A stretch of DNA of 64,000 bases from Aedes albopictus (GCF_035046485.1 NC_085138.1:19225440-19289439); one strand, 5' to 3'; shown: positions 10,094 to 21,970, numbered from the stretch's first letter. Notes: generated by a model from the letters alone, not told the origin. Numbers and translations are program-made.

Positions 10094-10103
10094 AGCAGGG
10101 AGG
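10094..10103 (+). other. Polypurine tract of the Ty3/gypsy element
   Basis: The purine-rich AGCAGGGAGG-type sequence directly before the 3' LTR is the expected plus-strand primer. Confidence 0.6.
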
Positions 10104-10286
10104 TGTTAAATGGATAGATTGTACCCCCCGTTGATTGAGCTATAATCTAGATAAGTTTGCTCTGACTTGAAATTGAATAATTATATTGAGATCGATGATT
10201 AATTGTACTTCCGGTAGAACAGGTATAAAAGTAGTTGCTCTGTGAGGCTCAGCCTCTTTTCCTGATTGGACGTTACACAATAAACA
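10104..10286 (+). repeat. 3' long terminal repeat
   Basis: 183 bp, TG...CA, read as identical to 5735-5917. The AATAAA at 10279-10284 may also polyadenylate receptor pre-mRNA, because the element is in the sense orientation. The target duplication CTAAA follows at 10287-10291. Confidence 0.93.
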
Positions 10287-10515
10287 CTAAACAATAAACA
10301 AAAAAAAACAAACCCGTTTTTTTCACTTAAACAATATTTGGTACACATAATTTTGTCAAGCGGTCAAATGGTGAATCCCATTAGCTTTCATCCATATGCA
10401 AAAATAGTTCAAATTTAATGTAGGTCATCGTGTTGCAAGTAACCCCGTTTAACGGTAGCATGATCGATGAGATTTGAATTACCTTGTACCAACCAAAATG
10501 CTGTGCCATAATTTG

Positions 10516-10587
10516 GCTCGGTAGCTCTAGTTGGATAAGGACTTGTCTAGCGTAAAAGGGTCCTAAGTTCAAATCTCAGCTGAGCTG
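10516..10587 (+). repeat. tRNA-like sequence (probable SINE head)
   Basis: The first seven bases (GGCTCGG) can pair with the last seven (CTGAGCT) allowing two G-U pairs. An A-box-like TAGCTCTAGTTGG and a B-box-like AGTTCAAATCT sit at roughly tRNA spacing. The D and anticodon stems are poor, so this is more likely the head of a SINE or a tRNA pseudogene than a working tRNA. Confidence 0.45.
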
Positions 10588-11950
10588 TGGATTTTTTCGA
10601 AAATTCACTAATAATGTATCCATCTGTACATATGTACGTTAAGTTGATTGAGAATAATTGTCTTGTTTAGTTGCCGGAAAGCGACAACTAATAGTTATTT
10701 ATGCAATGAGTTGCAAAAAGATGATTTTTCAGCACAAGTCATACATTTATCCAGCGAGGTTTGCCGAGATGGTTAAATACAAGTATAGTAAAGTTGAAAT
10801 TATGATACTGAATTGTAAAAAAGCCTTTTTTTGAACGTCTGATTTTTTGAACTAATAATATTGGAGAATCGCAAGATGTAACGGAAGCCTCAACAACTTT
10901 TTCGTTTAACATATTTTAAATTTGTTTTTCAATTTCTGCCCTTTGAGAATGGATTGTCTTATAGTTCGGTATATACCGGAACATTATGTGTTAGGCTTAT
11001 GTTCCGAGTGTAAAAGTTATTTTTCGTTCACCATAAAGCTTCACATTCGTCCACATGCAAAAATGTCTTCATACCTTGAAATTCAATTTTTGAGATACCT
11101 CCCTGAATATATTGAGGAGTTTTTGGTTTATTTATTTTTGATCTTGTTGCCTTTCCGCCTTGTCCGTGGGACTTCTTTTAGTTGCGTCTATATGCAAATT
11201 TGTAAATGTTTCTAACTTTGGCTTAATATCAGAATATGATATGAAAATGGATTTAACTGTGGTGTTGATGAATTTGAAAAAAAAAAGCTTGGGTGACAAG
11301 ATTACATTTCCAAAGAAAACTCCTACATAGTTACAACTCTTGTGAATGCATAACCATTGCAGCTGTTACTTGGCTGTCGCGTCACCGTCCAGCAAATATA
11401 CAATCCATTTGATGCCACAGTGATCTGGGTACTCGGCCACTGTTGAATCTCCGGGATTGCAATGGCTGACATCATGATGGCAAACCGTGGCCGTACCAGC
11501 ACACGATTATCCAAAAAGTTTCTGGACATGTATTTCTCTCTCTCGTTTGTCGGGTGAAGATCACTGCGTCCAGATTTTAGAACTATTGTGATATACCCTT
11601 TTGCTGTGAGATATATAAGTTAGCTCAGTAACATGTTTGTCACTGAGATAACTTAGTATCGACTGAGCTCAAGACCATCTATTATTGATGAATAGAGATC
11701 CTGAGTTACAGTATGTGATTCTGGCCATTCTGGCGAGACTAGCTTTATAAAGCCAACCACATCCTTGGGGGATATGATCCATATGGACATGACTTCTAAG
11801 CTTACCTAAAAAACCGCATCCTAGAAGCCTGGTCGCTGGAAAGAACAACCCTGGAAGGACCTACTCTTTTTTTATATAATGACAATGTCTGCTGATCAGA
11901 TACCCAAGAGGTGGTTCCTCGGGTTATGTTGGTTTCGACCACTAAAAACT
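10588..11950. other. Intron sequence, nothing recognised
   Basis: AT-rich, with short unsupported ORFs on both strands. A (CT)n microsatellite occupies about 11951-11970 at its right end. Confidence 0.45.
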
Positions 11951-11974
11951 TATTCTCTCTCTCTCTCTTCCCTA

Positions 11975-13193
11975 CCCGACCAGAAGCACAAAACAAGATC
12001 ATTACAAAATTATGACAACTGTTGTTAGATATAACAATAGCTGATGTAATTCTGTTATAAGATTTTTTTCCATGTGAATATCCACACAAAATTCTATTAA
12101 CATTTTTGTAATTTTAGTAACAAAATTATAACAAAACTTGTTTCATTTATTCAAACATATGTATAACAGCATTTATTAAAGACTGCCCCAGAAAGTATGG
12201 ACGCACCTAGTCTTCAGTTGACTGGGCCTGATCGATGGTTCTTGTTTCGGATTTCTTTTTGGCTGTTTCTGCTTACTAGGATCGAAAATTCAAACGTTCT
12301 TTGCCACGATGTACATCGGAATTCGAAATGGTAACTTTTTTGGTCATGTTCTGCTCTGTGTAACTTAGAAGGTTTTTTCTTGTGCTCAAATATCTTCATC
12401 ATTTGTTTTTCCAAACGGTGGTTAGCAGGACCTTTATTTTTTACCCAATTTTTGCCTATGCTTAAACGTGTTATCCCCACCGTGTTTTCTGATTGCTACT
12501 TGCACGGTTTTCTCACTTACTCCCACCATATTTTGCTCATTTCCTTAGTGATCTTTCAAGCCCTGTTCATCGTTTGTGCACATTTTTTCGATGATGTTGC
12601 GCTGAAAGCTCATGTATTTTGAAACAAACTGTTGGAATAGCAAAAACTGCTTTACAAATGCTGAGAAAATAGGTTGACCAACAGGATGTAGCTTTTAAAA
12701 AGAACTTGTCATCAATAGTTTTGAAATGCAAATATTTTCTTTATGCGTCCATACTTTCTGGACCGGTCTTATACATTATAATATAATTGCCTCTAACACA
12801 ATTTCGTAACACGTTTGTTGCAATCTTTGTTATATTTTTTTGTAACAAAATTATTTATGAATTTGTAAGATTTTTTTGTGTTGTCACGAAAAAAAAGATA
12901 TTTTTTGTTATTTTGGTCACTCGAGCCAAGAGATTTATTACAGTACTTGTTACAATTTTTTTTTTCTGACATATATAACAAAACTTGTTATAATTTTGTT
13001 ATAATTTGATATAATCTTGTAATGATTATATCCCAACTTGTTATATATTTGTTTTACCTAGAACGAGTTTTGTTAGATTTTTTTGTTATTTTAACTACTA
13101 ACGATATATGTTTTATAACAACCATTGTTACGAAAATCATTGTAACAAAATAACACAACTTGTAATAATTTTGTATTCCCTATCTGGTCGGGA
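11975..13193. mobile_element. TA-flanked AT-rich element, family with CCCGAYCAG ends, copy 1 (short)
   Basis: The left end CCCGACCAGAAGCAC and the inverted right end (CTGGTCGGG) are flanked by TA at 11973-11974 and 13194-13195, with one extra A at the right end. The interior is dominated by TAACAAAATTATAACAA-like repeats shared with the copies at 13257, 16596 and 40062. This copy lacks the tRNA-like module and carries a nested Tc1-type relic (12179-12771). No coding capacity of its own is seen. Confidence 0.65.
12179..12771 (-). mobile_element. Nested Tc1/mariner-type relic
   Basis: The inverted ends share CCAGAAAGTATGGACGCA (left near 12190, right near 12745-12763). On the - strand, fragments of an N-terminal transposase region are legible in two frames: HRQKLGKK followed by GPANHRLEKQMMKIFE and later lysine-rich helices. 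The pattern GPAN-LEK-KIFE resembles the helix-turn-helix part of Tc1-family transposases. The catalytic domain is missing and frames are broken, so it is an internally deleted pseudogene element. Confidence 0.6.
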
Positions 13194-13620
13194 TACCTGT
13201 GTGTTGCGCCCGTTAGGGATGTGTTCGAGAAGGGGAGACCGTACATGAGTACACTACCCGATCAGAAAGGCGTAACAAAATTATAACCCATTGAGTTATT
13301 TATTTCAAAGATTTTTCATTACAGAATGAGTTATAAAATTCGTCGGTTAGGTGTTAAAATAACAAAAAATATAACTAAAATTGCTCTAGCCATATCATAA
13401 TTATAACAGGTGTTGATACAATTTTAACAAATTTATAACAACGTGAGATATAATAAATATTGGGATGATCAAAAAATTATAACACATGTTGTTATAAATT
13501 AGATATAAATATATTGGGTAAAAATTGAGTTGGGTAAATTTTAACTCATTTTTTGGGTAATATTTTTTAAGAGTGTTATTTATTTTTAGCGAAAAGTTTT
13601 AGTATATAAAAAACCCTGAC

Positions 13621-13691
13621 CCAGACGGGAATCGAACCAAGGACGCCAGTCTTCAACTGCAATCCGGCGCCTTTATCAATGAGGCCATTGC
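13621..13691 (-). repeat. tRNA-like module inside the TA element
   Basis: On the - strand an A-box-like GCAATGGCCTCATTGATAAAG and a B-box-like TTGGTTCGATTCCCG are about tRNA distance apart. The equivalent module occurs in the copies at 16951-17023 and 41811-41886, always about 365-455 bp from the same element end. Stem pairing is incomplete, so function as a tRNA is unlikely. Confidence 0.55.
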
Positions 13692-14794
13692 AGCACTTGA
13701 AGTGTAGGGCGGTATATGATCAAGTGGTTCTTCGTTTTAGCGGCTAGTCTATAAAAAGATTCATTTGTCCAACGTATAGGGGAGAGAAAATACGACGTCA
13801 CATAAAAGTGTTCTTGATACAGTTGATCGCAATTACGTCATCTTAGGATATAATAACAAAACTGGATATAATTTGGTTATAATTGTAACTCAAGAATTTG
13901 CTCTGCATTTTGGCATGCTTTATCTCATGATTCAGACCAGAAATAAATGTCGTATCTTCATCAAAGTTGTAGAGATAGTTAATAGCTCTTAAATAGTGAA
14001 AAGAGTGGTATACAATTTCACCTTTTCTTGATGCTAGCGAGCATTTAAATCAGAACATTTCGACATGTGTTATTAAATAATTATCTAATGTTCCTCACCA
14101 CCAAGGAAGTAATGCAAATTTCATCGCTTCGTGGCGTTAGTGTGCAGTTCTGGAGATTGTCAGATTTAGATGGCTTGTGAAATAAAAAATGAAGTGTTTA
14201 AAGCACAATTTTAACATTACATGGTACTTGGTACAAGAATTGACATACTAAAGCAATTCTGTGGCGTTTGCTTTGCCTCGTGATCTCATATATTGCTGTG
14301 TGCATTCGAAATGCAAATATCAAATGCGGGAACACCAAATGCGGTAAGATTTTCTAACAAGTAACCCGATGTCAGTGGGAGCATTTGTATCCAAGGTTGG
14401 CGGTGATTTTGGCTATGGTTGCTAAGTTCCCTTTGGTAACACTGTGTTACCGCGTTTGAAGCGCATTTGGGCACCGTTTGCATTTTGAACGCACACAACA
14501 ATATATTGTTTTTATTTTCAGCAAAAATAGTTTAAACAAGAAATTCCTCCACTAGTTGAAGGCACGTGTTCGGCATTTGCTGCGGCATTTGTTCAAGATG
14601 CATGACGATGTCCATCAACATATCGGTAAAAAAGAAATAGCCTTCTGCTATTGATTGTTTTTTTTTAATCTTTCAACAGTGTTTCTCATTTTAAACTACT
14701 GCACAGATTATCACATATAGTTGAGATTCTGTTTCATTGAGTAAATCCTATTTTAAATAACCGCTTTAAAATTGTGGAAGTTAAAAGAAATCAT

Positions 14795-14950
14795 TGAAGC
14801 CGAATCGGTACTCTATCGGGAGTCCCACAAGGATCGGTTTCAGGACCATTGGTGTTAGCCTTATTTATCAACGGCCTTCCTTCATCTTTGAGTATGAAAT
14901 ATCCACACCACATATTTGCAGATAACAAGAAGCTGTATTTCTACTGAATT
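14795..14950 (+). pseudogene. Non-LTR reverse transcriptase scrap
   Basis: The + strand reads SGVPQGSVSGPLVLALFING, then LPSSL, then HIFADNKKLYFY. This is the GVPQGSVLGPLLF to YADD segment of a jockey/CR1-like RT with the YADD aspartates degraded (ADNKK). It is only about 150 bp long, with no intact ORF. Confidence 0.75.
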
Positions 14951-15326
14951 AATATGGACGTCAATTGCATGGCAGTGAAACGTGACTAACGACATGGCGT
15001 GACCAAAATAGATATAAATTTCAAAGCTCCGCAAATTATTTTGTTATTAATCAATTCTTCAAAAACTAAGGTGATTTTCATTTGCAGACGACTAATTGTT
15101 TCAGTTGTATCATGTTAATCCAATAACAATGATAAAACTGCTAATTTCTGAATAATTTATTAAAATAATCTTGAATGGGACTACAAACTGCAAAACGTAT
15201 GGAGGATTGTGAAGCTTAAAACTAACTTCAGGAATGTTAACAGTTTCAATGAAAGTCATCCTTTTCATATCCATTTTGTTGCCTCACTTATCATAGCTTC
15301 ATGTGACCGTTTGAGAGTTGCATTAA

Positions 15327-15419
15327 CCCTAGTAGGAAGTTGGGGTCAATATGACCCAGACAAGCACGATGAACGTACACTACGCCTTCGTGGTGCAAAA
15401 ACCTAACATATTAGGAGGG
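15327..15419. repeat. Short TTAA-flanked repeat
   Basis: Starts CCCTAGTAGG and ends GGAGGG between TTAA at 15323-15326 and 15420-15423. Contains a phrase GGGGTCAATATGACCC. The inverted ends are very short, so this is a tentative MITE call. Confidence 0.4.
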
Positions 15420-15613
15420 TTAAATCACTGCATACGTTAGGCATTAAATTTGACTAGATACTCTAGTGTGGCTCACCTACAATGACAACTGCTGGGATAC
15501 TCATTTCTTATTTTTTTTTAACTACGTTGCTATGCGATGCTATATAGAATCATTCGCTAAGGACCTAAATATTGTGGCAACATCACTAAGATACTGATGA
15601 TCTTAAGGCTTAA

Positions 15614-15962
15614 GGCGAAACTGGAAGCATTTCCTCACTTTTTGGTTTTTGATTTTTTATTAAATACCGAAGCAATATTTTCAAAATCGGTTTTCGTGCA
15701 CATGTAGAGTATGGATCAAGGTATCTTCTGAATTTTTTTGTAGTGGAAAATGTTTTTCGTTTTTGCAGAAACCATTTTTGAACAAAATTTCACAAAAAAA
15801 TGGTTTTTGCAAAATTGGAAAACATTTTCCACCTCAAAAAAATTCAGAAGATACCTTGATCCATACTCTACATGTGCACGAAAACCGATTTTGAAAATAT
15901 TGCTTCGTTATTAAATAAAAAATCAAAAACCGAAAAATTGAGAAAATGCTTCCAGTTTCGCC
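15614..15962. mobile_element. 349-bp foldback MITE with TTAA duplication
   Basis: The ends GGCGAAACTGGAAGCATTT are inverted and flanked by TTAA at 15610-15613 and 15963-15966. The arms pair over almost the whole length (for example AGTATGGATCAAGGTATCTT and its inverse), leaving a short central loop. TTAA target sites are typical of piggyBac-related elements (inference). Non-coding. Confidence 0.8.
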
Positions 15963-16950
15963 TTAAGCATCCGTCATCATTTTTCGGAAAATAAAAAGCA
16001 GTTTCTCGCTGTAAATCAAAATATCGACCATGAAAATAAATTCACTGCATTCTATTCCTCATGCGGAATACAGTGAATATATTTTCATGGCAAAGACTTT
16101 TGTTTTGATCGAAAAAACTGCTTTCAAATGTTTAATGATGACGATGATTTAAATGGCATTTTTTTGTTTTTATTAATGTGTATTTTAACACAAAGCTAAT
16201 TCTACACTTCAATGACGAATTGTTCAATGTTAACCAGCCGCAGTTTATCGCGGAAATATTACGCCCGTTTGATTTGTACAAGGCGGCTTATACGTGATAG
16301 CGCAGTAGCACCAAACAGCGGCATAATTGCGTACCAAACACCACCTGTAAAATATTAATTTGACATATACTGCATTTTCAAAACTATAACTGAGTTTGTT
16401 ATAATGTGCATATAACGATGATCAAAATCTTTTTTTTTTTTTGCATTATAACTTACCTTGTTATAATTCTGATATAACTAAATCAGGTTTTCAAATCATT
16501 TTTGTCAAATATATCTAAATATAACAAACGTTGATATATCTATCAACCGCTGATATAATTTTGTTAGGTTTTTGTTATGCCTTTCTGATCGGGTACCCGA
16601 TCAGAAAGGCATAACAAAATTATAACCGATTAAGATTTTTCATAACAGAATGAGTTATAAAATTCGCCGGTTAGGTGTTAAAATAACAAAAATTATAACT
16701 AAAATTGCTCTAGTCATAACATAATTATAACAGGTATTGATACAATTATAACAAGCTTATAACAAAATGAGTTATAAAAAATCAATCAAATTATATCACA
16801 TGTTGTTATAAAGCAGTTATAAATATATTGGGTAAAAATTAAATAGTGTAAAAATTAACTCATTTTTGGGTTATCAATTTTTAGAGGAAAATTTTATTTT
16901 TAGTAAAAAGTTACTGGCATAAAAAAACTTCTCCACATAGTATACATAAA

Positions 16951-17023
16951 ACCCAGGGATTCGAACCTAGGACGGCTTGAACCTAGAACAGGAGCTCGTC
17001 GTTTTTACCAGTGAGGCCATCAC
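16951..17023 (-). repeat. tRNA-like module inside the TA element
   Basis: On the - strand: TGATGGCCTCACTGGTAAAA (A-box-like) and TAGGTTCGAATCCCTGGG (good B-box). Its flanking sequence matches the modules at 13621 and 41811. Confidence 0.55.
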
Positions 17024-17989
17024 AACACTTGAAGTGAGGGGCGATATATGCTGAAATGGTTCTTCATATTGGTAGCTCCTCTATAAATAGACTCGCTGAT
17101 CCAACATACCGGAGAGGGAATGTATGGCGTCACCATACCCAGTTATGACGTCACCATGCACGTTACTACAACCCCTGAGGCCCTTAGCTTCAATGTCGTG
17201 TGCGCTTGTTGTGCACTAGAGCCAGCGTTCACTACTTCGGAGCTGTAGCCCACATCGCTGTACCTACGCGAATGGATGTCACACGAAACTGTTCCTAATA
17301 CAGTTGATAGCAATTATATCTTCGTGTTATTAACTAAGTTGAACAAATAGCTAATGACTGTCAAATAGTGAGAAGTGTGTAACTAAGCACTAGATGCGCC
17401 AGCGTATATTTAAATGTTTAAAGCGTTTTTTGGCATGTTTTATTTCATTATTATTATTTAATGATATTCCTTCTGCAAAGTTGTTCAGTAGTATTATGGC
17501 GCTTAAGTGGTGAATGTTTCGGTAGGAATATCCACCGCAAATTCTTGCAGGAATATTCCCTTGGAGGAATTTATGAATGAATTTTTAAAAGGATAGAAAA
17601 AAGCATTTCCATAATGAGTCATTGGTATAATTGTCGATAAAATTTGTAAAGAAACCATTTGATAAATACTTGAAGTAATTTGTTTTCGAACACAGAGCGT
17701 TCAGGAAATCCAAAGGGATATCAAAACACTTTATTTCGCTGTTGAACTGAATATTTTATTAACTTTAACAAAACAACTACACTATATTTGCTAGTACATA
17801 ACTATTTCGATCGGCAGATATACATACACAGATTATCTATGCGGAAAAAAGCTGTAGCTAATTGTAGTGATATTTACAACAGAGACTGAGTGACCACATA
17901 CTAAGAAATTGGAATTGGATTGAAAAGTTTAACTTTAAAACTAGAACTTAATTAATTACTGAGATCCTTCAGAATTTCTGATGGATTTT

Positions 17990-18440
17990 CCCTGATGGAG
18001 AATCTTTTAAGGAATTTTTGATGCATAGGCTGAAGTAATTTGCTAAGAATGTCTTAAAGAATCTTCCTTTTGAATTCTGTGAAGAAATTCTTATGGATTT
18101 TTTGCAGAAATTCCTGGAGGAAACCTTTGAAAATTATTGGAAAAAATCTCTAGATGAATTCTTCGGAGGAATTACCGTAAGAATCTTTAGAGTAATTTTT
18201 TGTTGGAATCATCGGAAGCCTTTCTTAAGAAATCCTTGGAGAAGTAGCTGAAGAATTCTCCAACCACAATTTCTAGAGGAACTCTCTTTAAGAACTTTTG
18301 GAGAAATATTTGAATATTTGACTGGACGATCGTCAGTAAGAATTCTCGTAGGAATCGTTGAGAAACCTCTCGGAGAGATCTCTGGAAGAACTTCTGGTGA
18401 GCTCCCTAGAAGACAAACAAGAGCAATACTTTTAATATCT
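17990..18440. repeat. Degenerate GGAATT/CTC satellite patch
   Basis: Irregular repeats such as AAATTCCTGGAGGAAAC, GAATTCTTCGGAGGAATT and AGAAACCTCTCGGAGAG belong to the same 12-bp-period family as 53250-57220, here heavily diverged. The ORF at 18209-18487 that reads SPEVLPEISPRGF is repeat-derived. Confidence 0.55.
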
Positions 18441-19415
18441 CTAGAAATATTCCCTGAAAGTACTCCGTGGCCATCCATAATAAACATTCAACCTGTAAGA
18501 CATGTACAAAATCCTGTAAACAAATGTAAACACCGCAGTTCAATTACATACAATATTTTCGAATTGAGAGCCTAGGACTTCTCGACAACTTCGCTGATGA
18601 GTGATGATCTGAACTTCCTAGGACAGCAGAATAATGAGATTGATCATATCAACAGCTCGTAGTAGTGGAATTTTGCATACAATTTTACACCATTCGTGAA
18701 TTTCAAGAATCATGAACAACTTTGCTGTACATACGAACTGTGCAGGTGATCTGGATCATGATAAGAAACATTTAAAATTACCCAATATCATCACGTAATG
18801 GTGGAGTTGCTTACCTCATTTTCCACCTTCCAAAGTCATAAGCTTTCTGTACAAATTTGATGAAGACATGAGCTTTTTTGGTAGTTCATATAATAAAGGA
18901 TATCAACAATTGTGTATTTTCTAAACACAATGGCGCCATACAGCGGTTAATTCACGCACTAAACACTACCAAAAAATATTGATTAGTTACACATTGCATT
19001 TTAAAAATTGTTACTGAGTTATAATGTGTTATAATGTTGATGTAATGATGATCAAATCACATATTCATTTATTGTAACTGACTTTGTTAGAACCTTGAAA
19101 TAATACAAACTAGTTTTCGTACCGATTCCAACAAATATTTCTAAATATAACAAACCTTGATATAGATATCAACCGTTGATATAATTATGTTATGTTTTTG
19201 TTATGCCTTTCTGATCGGGTACTCTACGCTCTGTCGAAGCGAATGTTTCTTCTTCAAACCGGCCACACATGAGGGTCCTACAACATGAGATTAGGAAGCT
19301 CGACGGTTTTCATGGGTGTGCACATAAGTTTTATTATTAGTTGCTGTTTGTAATTTTCGATTAATAAACTAATGATTTTTGTGAATTATAAATGACCTCC
19401 TGATACCCTCCTTAA

Positions 19416-19530
19416 CCTTAAGAGGCGCATGCCTGCTGGATCCTAAAACTGCACTGCTCTCGCACCGTATACGACGAGCAAGGTTTTTTGATAGTGTAGT
19501 ACTTTTTATAACGGCGCGCGTCCTGAAGGA
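19416..19530. mobile_element. 115-bp TTAA-flanked MITE, copy 1
   Basis: Flanked by TTAA (19412-19415 and 19531-19534). Its interior phrase CGTATACGACGAGC-AGGTTTT and its end GGCGCGCGTCCTGAAGGA are shared with the copy at 41349-41460. Non-coding. Confidence 0.6.
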
Positions 19531-19534
19531 TTAA

Positions 19535-21758
19535 ATTCTCATTGACTCCCTTAAACTACTGATACAAATCTTTGACACGCCCACTTTCATCCTGTTCGAA
19601 TGGCCGGCAACACCTTTTAAAGCGCTTCTGCACTACCCATTACGATTTTATTAAGGTAGCCGAAAGAAAAAAGTTTACCCTTCCTGTTATCCGAACTATG
19701 TACATGGGTAGTCAATTCCAGTAAAATTTTACCTTCCTTAATGTTGAATTTGTGCAACATGAATATGTAATGATCCTCAGTCTACCATCATCCGGTAGAT
19801 GGATGGATGCTAAACAACGATCCAGACACCGGTTTATTTGAAAGGTAAATTCAAGTCTTGTCTTATCTACCTTCTGTAAGAACAATCGCTTTTTATTGTT
19901 TGGTTTTGTTTTTTTTAGTACTTTGTGAGTGCACATCGAATATGTATGTATCTAAGCTTCAAGATGTTTTTATACAATGTCGAAACCGAGTCCATGCAAT
20001 TTTGATCCCTCCATATTCGTTTAAACACATGTACCCTTTTCGTGTACCTCTCAGTTTATTGCCCGGGGCACACGAGGGTGTTGTTCCCCAAAAAAAAACA
20101 CGTTGACTCCATTTCCACCCAACATTCCGGGGCACTCTTCACTTTCTCGGTAAAAAAAAATGTTATATCACATTGTGCAGCTCATACCAGACACCGGAAT
20201 CCGTTTCAATATGGAACAAATTTTCCCACCTTTCCCTCACTACTGGCATCTAATATTCATCGAGCACATTTTCCCAGTGACATCCATTCTGCTGTGAAGC
20301 AGTTTTCACAAATTATTTTCCATTTGACTTGTTCTTACCCACCACCACACGGTTCGACCCAATAAAGTATGAAACATGACTTGAAACTGTGCGTTATTAT
20401 TCTTTCCCGAAGACTGCTCCTGCTTTTCTGAAGCTGCTTTCTTCTGGGCAAACAGCACAGCATTCGAAGATAATATCATTTATCATAGCAAAGTTTCTCA
20501 AATTGATATTTCGTTTTGAAGTGAAGTAGTTTGTTGAAAAAAACTTGGATATATTTGCTTTAACTTTAAAATTCCTAGGAAGTCTAAAAACATTCCATTT
20601 GATGCTTGACCAAACAGGCAATGCATATCATCAATATTCAGATTAGTAGACATAGTATATGGACACCGCCTAAAAATTGCTTTACATGTATGTATTGAAT
20701 CTTCTTAGCGTGTTGATATTTGAGAACCCCTACGTCAGAAGCACCTTCAAGCATGTGAAATTTAAGAACCGATAGAAACCAAAAAATACAACCGTTCGTG
20801 TTAACAGTGTTCACCACACTGTGGCAGTTGGCATATTATTCCCATTCTGTTATCGGTTTTTGGCACACCGACCCCGAGCAAGAGCGTGAAAAATTATTTA
20901 TGATCTTGCCTGCGTCGGACGGAGGTGATGAAGCGAATATAATTTCCATCGTTCCATGGGTGCCAGGTGCGTAGGCTTATCGATTAAATTAAATTTCCCG
21001 CGGAGAAAACTTTTACCATTGAAACCGTTGTTGAAAGATGGAAAGTTTGAATAAATTTTCATGTGCAGTCTTTTTTCGATTCACTTTTATTTTTAACGTA
21101 CAATTCCCACCATATGCGAGTTTTACGCCAGTGATTTGCAAGATGTAAAAAACTGAAAGCCTATCCTGTTTCAAAACTTTTTACACTAAAAAATAATAAC
21201 TTGGAAGCCTTATTTCTTAAACTCACAAAAGCACCCCGCCCCTTTTTAGCAATGGAGGTTAACATTCGAGTGAGATCACATAGTAAGAGACTCAGCTAGT
21301 GTGGAGTTGGGGACTACCTCCAATAGCCAACAACATAGGCAAGACTACATCCCCGACCCACAAAATCATTTCCATTGCCGCTTTCTTTTCCGTTTCCAAA
21401 TTAGGCTGATACAAATTTAATTTTGACTTTTTGTCTCCCCCCCCCCCCTTCAAAAATTTTTGGCTGGATTTTGTATTTTGTGCCCCCTCATATATGTAGA
21501 TAGAAAAATATTTATCAAAATATCGGGTCTTGCCAAAAATTCTTTAACAAATCCGATGAGCTTTAAATATTTTTCGGATTTAATGCTTTATTATTTTTAT
21601 CCCGCCCCCCTCGATAAACCAAAGAGTAGTGGGACAAAAAGTGAAATAAATATGTGTAACGGCCTTATCTATTTTTTAAACTAATAATTTGATTATCTTC
21701 ATATGCCCCATTCAATAGTTAAGTGAGGAAAATGGTCAAATTTCAATTTACGACATCT
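19535..21758. other. Intron sequence, mostly unique-looking
   Basis: No transposon ends or RT motifs were found. A moderately GC-rich stretch around 20870-21010 looks less degraded than its surroundings but has no supported ORF. The ORFs near 19858-20365 show no family resemblance. Confidence 0.4.
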
Positions 21759-21770
21759 AGCGCATGATCA

Positions 21771-21958
21771 TTTTTTTTAATTTTTTTTATCTGTATTAAC
21801 GAGATTTTTAGCCCTAGGCTAGTTCATCTCGGGACCAACGCTTTACTTCCCTTCCGAAGGAAGAACTCACATTTTGCGAGTTTGTCGGGAGTGGGATTCG
21901 ATCCCAGGTCCTCGGCGTGATAGTCAAGTGTTCTAACCATCACACCAAGTCCGCTCCC
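21771..21958 (-). mobile_element. Feilai-type tRNA-derived SINE, full length
   Basis: On the - strand the head GGAGCGGACTTGGTGTGATG carries an A box and GGGATCGAATCCCA a B box. The body ends with GAGATGAACTAGCCTAGGGC and a T/A-rich tail. A 12-bp target duplication AGCGCATGATCA flanks it (21759-21770 and 21959-21970). The layout fits the Feilai SINE family of Aedes (recalled). It is mobilised in trans by a LINE. Confidence 0.85.
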
Positions 21959-21970
21959 AGCGCATGATCA

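Larger units (their letters stand above)
5735..10286 (+). mobile_element. Full-length Ty3/gypsy LTR retrotransposon, apparently intact and recent
   Basis: A 4552-bp element with two 183-bp LTRs (5735-5917, 10104-10286) that I read as identical. It is flanked by a 5-bp target duplication CTAAA (5730-5734 and 10287-10291). Internally it has, in order, a primer-binding site, gag (6043-6954), pol (protease, RT, RNase H, integrase) and a purine-rich tract next to the 3' LTR. RNase H before integrase defines Ty3/gypsy. There is no env: only 29 bp separate the pol stop from the 3' LTR. Short LTRs and RT sequence fit the Mag-like branch (inference from memory). The element lies in the same orientation as the receptor gene, inside its 35-kb intron. 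Identical LTRs mean little time since insertion. Confidence 0.95.
13257..16593. mobile_element. TA-flanked element, CCCGATCAG-end family, copy 2 (3.3 kb, with nested insertions)
   Basis: Left end CCCGATCAGAAAGGCGTAAC; right end is the inverted copy finishing CTGATCGGG; TA at 13255-13256 and 16594-16595. The first 120 bp match 16596-16720 with over 90% identity by eye. The interior holds a tRNA-like module (13621-13691, - strand), a LINE scrap (14795-14950), a small TTAA-flanked repeat (15327-15419), a TTAA foldback (15614-15962) and another inverted repeat around 16001-16125 whose arms start AAGCAGTTT. No transposase is encoded, so it is non-autonomous. Confidence 0.7.
16596..19219. mobile_element. 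TA-flanked element, CCCGATCAG-end family, copy 3 (2.6 kb)
   Basis: Starts CCCGATCAGAAAGGCATAAC and ends with the inverted sequence; it shares the TA at 16594-16595 with copy 2 and has TA at 19220-19221. It holds a tRNA-like module (16951-17023) and a stretch of degenerate 12-bp satellite (17990-18440). The two ends share ATAACAAAATTATAAC-like subterminal sequence. No transposase ORF. Confidence 0.72.

Noticed and set aside
10075..10103. env gene in the Ty3/gypsy element
   Set aside because: Only 29 bp lie between the pol stop and the 3' LTR.
11323..11529. - strand 68-residue ORF with CWTVTRQPS
   Set aside because: No family resemblance, no splice sites, and no GPCR pattern despite its location in a receptor intron.
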